In this document: piece by piece, positions 14,194 through 14,825 of the stretch
Numbering within the stretch: the stretch's first letter is position 1
Layout: every line of letters begins with the position of its first letter
Assembly: GCA_046092445.1 (NCBI GenBank)
Contig: JBJTDR010000013.1
Span: 1-14,825, forward strand
DNA length: 14,825 nt
Reading direction: 5' to 3'
From: CAIUPE01 sp046092445
Lineage (GTDB): Bacteria; Pseudomonadota; Alphaproteobacteria; Rhizobiales; Beijerinckiaceae
Made by a program: the position numbers and the translations under genes
Notes under the pieces: model-generated
The model's database searches: none
What the model was told of the DNA's origin: nothing
The model's input: the letters and a program-made list of their open reading frames with translations, nothing else

Positions 14194-14825
14194 CAGCGGG
14201 CACCTTTCTTCGAGAGAACAACGCCCGGCGTTCGCAGCAGAATGACAAGGTCGCTCCACAGGCTGAAATTACGGACATAGGCCTCGTCCATGGCAACGCG
14301 GGTAGCGTAGGAGACATCATTACGGCCACTCACCTGCCACGGGCCTGTCAGACCGGGCCTCACCGCGAGGTATGCGGCGATCGCCGGCCCGTAATGTCTG
14401 AGTTCCCCGTCGGTCACCGGGCGCGGGCCGACGAGGCTCATCTCACCGACGAGCACATTGACCAGCTGCGGCAATTCATCGAGGCTCAGACGCCTGAGCA
14501 CATTGCCGATTGCGGTCACGCGCGGATCGAATGCAAGTTTTTGATCGCGCTCCCATTCCTGTCGCTGTTCGGGATGGTAGGAGAGATATTCACCGAGGCA
14601 GGCTTCGGCACCAAGGATCATGGTACGGAACTTCAGGCATCCGAAGGGCTTTCCGTCGCGACCGACACGCTTGTGGCGGTAGAACACCGGCCCGCCGTCG
14701 AGCGCGACCATGAGTGAAACGACCAGAAACAGGGGTGAGCAAAAGAGCAGAAGCGTCAGTGATCCGAAGATATCAATATTTCGTTTGATGAATTTGGATA
14801 TACTTAGTCTTTGTGTGTATTGCTC
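14193..14825 (-). CDS. ExoY/WbaP-type undecaprenyl-phosphate sugar-1-phosphate transferase, 5' end missing
   Basis: The enzyme starts repeat-unit assembly by moving a sugar phosphate (often galactose or glucose) from a nucleotide sugar to undecaprenyl phosphate at the inner membrane. The open frame runs to the right edge without a stop or plausible start codon, so 210 residues are visible and a short N-terminal part is missing. Visible in order are KRNIDIFGS, one hydrophobic segment ending in CSPLFLVVSL, GGPVFYRHKRVGRDG, LKFRTM, RRLSLDELPQL, and MSLVGPRPVT, all typical of this family. An internal ATG at 14711 gives a shorter frame but would cut off the conserved membrane segment, so it is not the start. 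The length fits a short ExoY/PssA-like form; a long WbaP-like N-terminus beyond the window cannot be excluded. It is the first visible gene of the minus-strand operon. Confidence 0.93.
   Translation of the reverse strand, partial: EQYTQRLSISKFIKRNIDIFGSLTLLLFCSPLFLVVSLMVALDGGPVFYRHKRVGRDGKPFGCLKFRTMILGAEACLGEYLSYHPEQRQEWERDQKLAFDPRVTAIGNVLRRLSLDELPQLVNVLVGEMSLVGPRPVTDGELRHYGPAIAAYLAVRPGLTGPWQVSGRNDVSYATRVAMDEAYVRNFSLWSDLVILLRTPGVVLSKKGAR

Noticed and set aside
13534..14280. 248-codon plus-strand open frame opposite the GT2 gene
   Set aside because: The minus-strand GT2 frame has intact catalytic motifs and operon overlaps; the antisense frame has neither a start signal nor a known family.
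14193..14711. Sugar transferase as a complete 172-residue protein starting at 14711
   Set aside because: The frame stays open to the window edge, and the upstream codons encode the conserved KRNIDIFGS and membrane segment, so the gene is truncated by the window and this ATG is internal.

Overview
This window looks like part of a surface or exopolysaccharide (EPS) locus from an alphaproteobacterium, plausibly of the Hyphomicrobiales (Rhizobiales). The basis is the gene set: an ExoY-type priming transferase, a Wzx/Wzy/Wzz set, a signal-peptide-less GH16 glycanase with RTX-like repeats in the style of rhizobial ExsH/PlyA, and a CE4 deacetylase. Codon use is GC-rich. The genus cannot be named from the sequence alone. 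I see no tRNA, rRNA, CRISPR array or insertion sequence.

Layout. Positions 1-368 are a non-coding leader that is extremely AT-rich at its left end. It carries a palindrome, paired TACGGA-type repeats around a candidate promoter, and three small hairpins. Three plus-strand genes follow: a secreted GH16 glycanase with an RTX-like C-terminus (369-1934, followed by an intrinsic terminator), a NodB/CE4-type deacetylase (2084-3139) and a three-domain adenylation/carrier/thioesterase protein (3195-6050). A strong bidirectional terminator (about 6065-6105) separates these from a convergent minus-strand operon that runs from the right edge to 6131. In transcription order it encodes an ExoY-type sugar transferase (5' end outside the window), a GT2 glycosyltransferase, a Wzz/GumC-type chain-length protein, an FkbM methyltransferase, a Wzy/ExoQ-type polymerase, a GT4 glycosyltransferase, and a Wzx-type flippase fused in one frame to a GH16 glycanase.

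How the genes fit together. The minus-strand operon has the parts for Wzx/Wzy-type synthesis: priming on undecaprenyl phosphate, sugar addition, O-methylation, flipping, polymerisation and chain-length control. The export porin and further glycosyltransferases are not seen and probably lie to the right. The plus-strand genes look like modification functions: a secreted glycanase that would cut the polymer, a deacetylase, and a module that activates and carries a carboxylic acid. The two GH16 domains resemble each other closely. One is predicted to be secreted and the other tethered on the periplasmic side of the flippase, so polymer cutting may happen at two places.

Most unusual are the flippase-GH16 fusion and the single-module adenylation/carrier/thioesterase enzyme next to a deacetylase in an EPS locus. 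Several obvious longest-frame starts are probably wrong, and the preferred starts are given in the entries.
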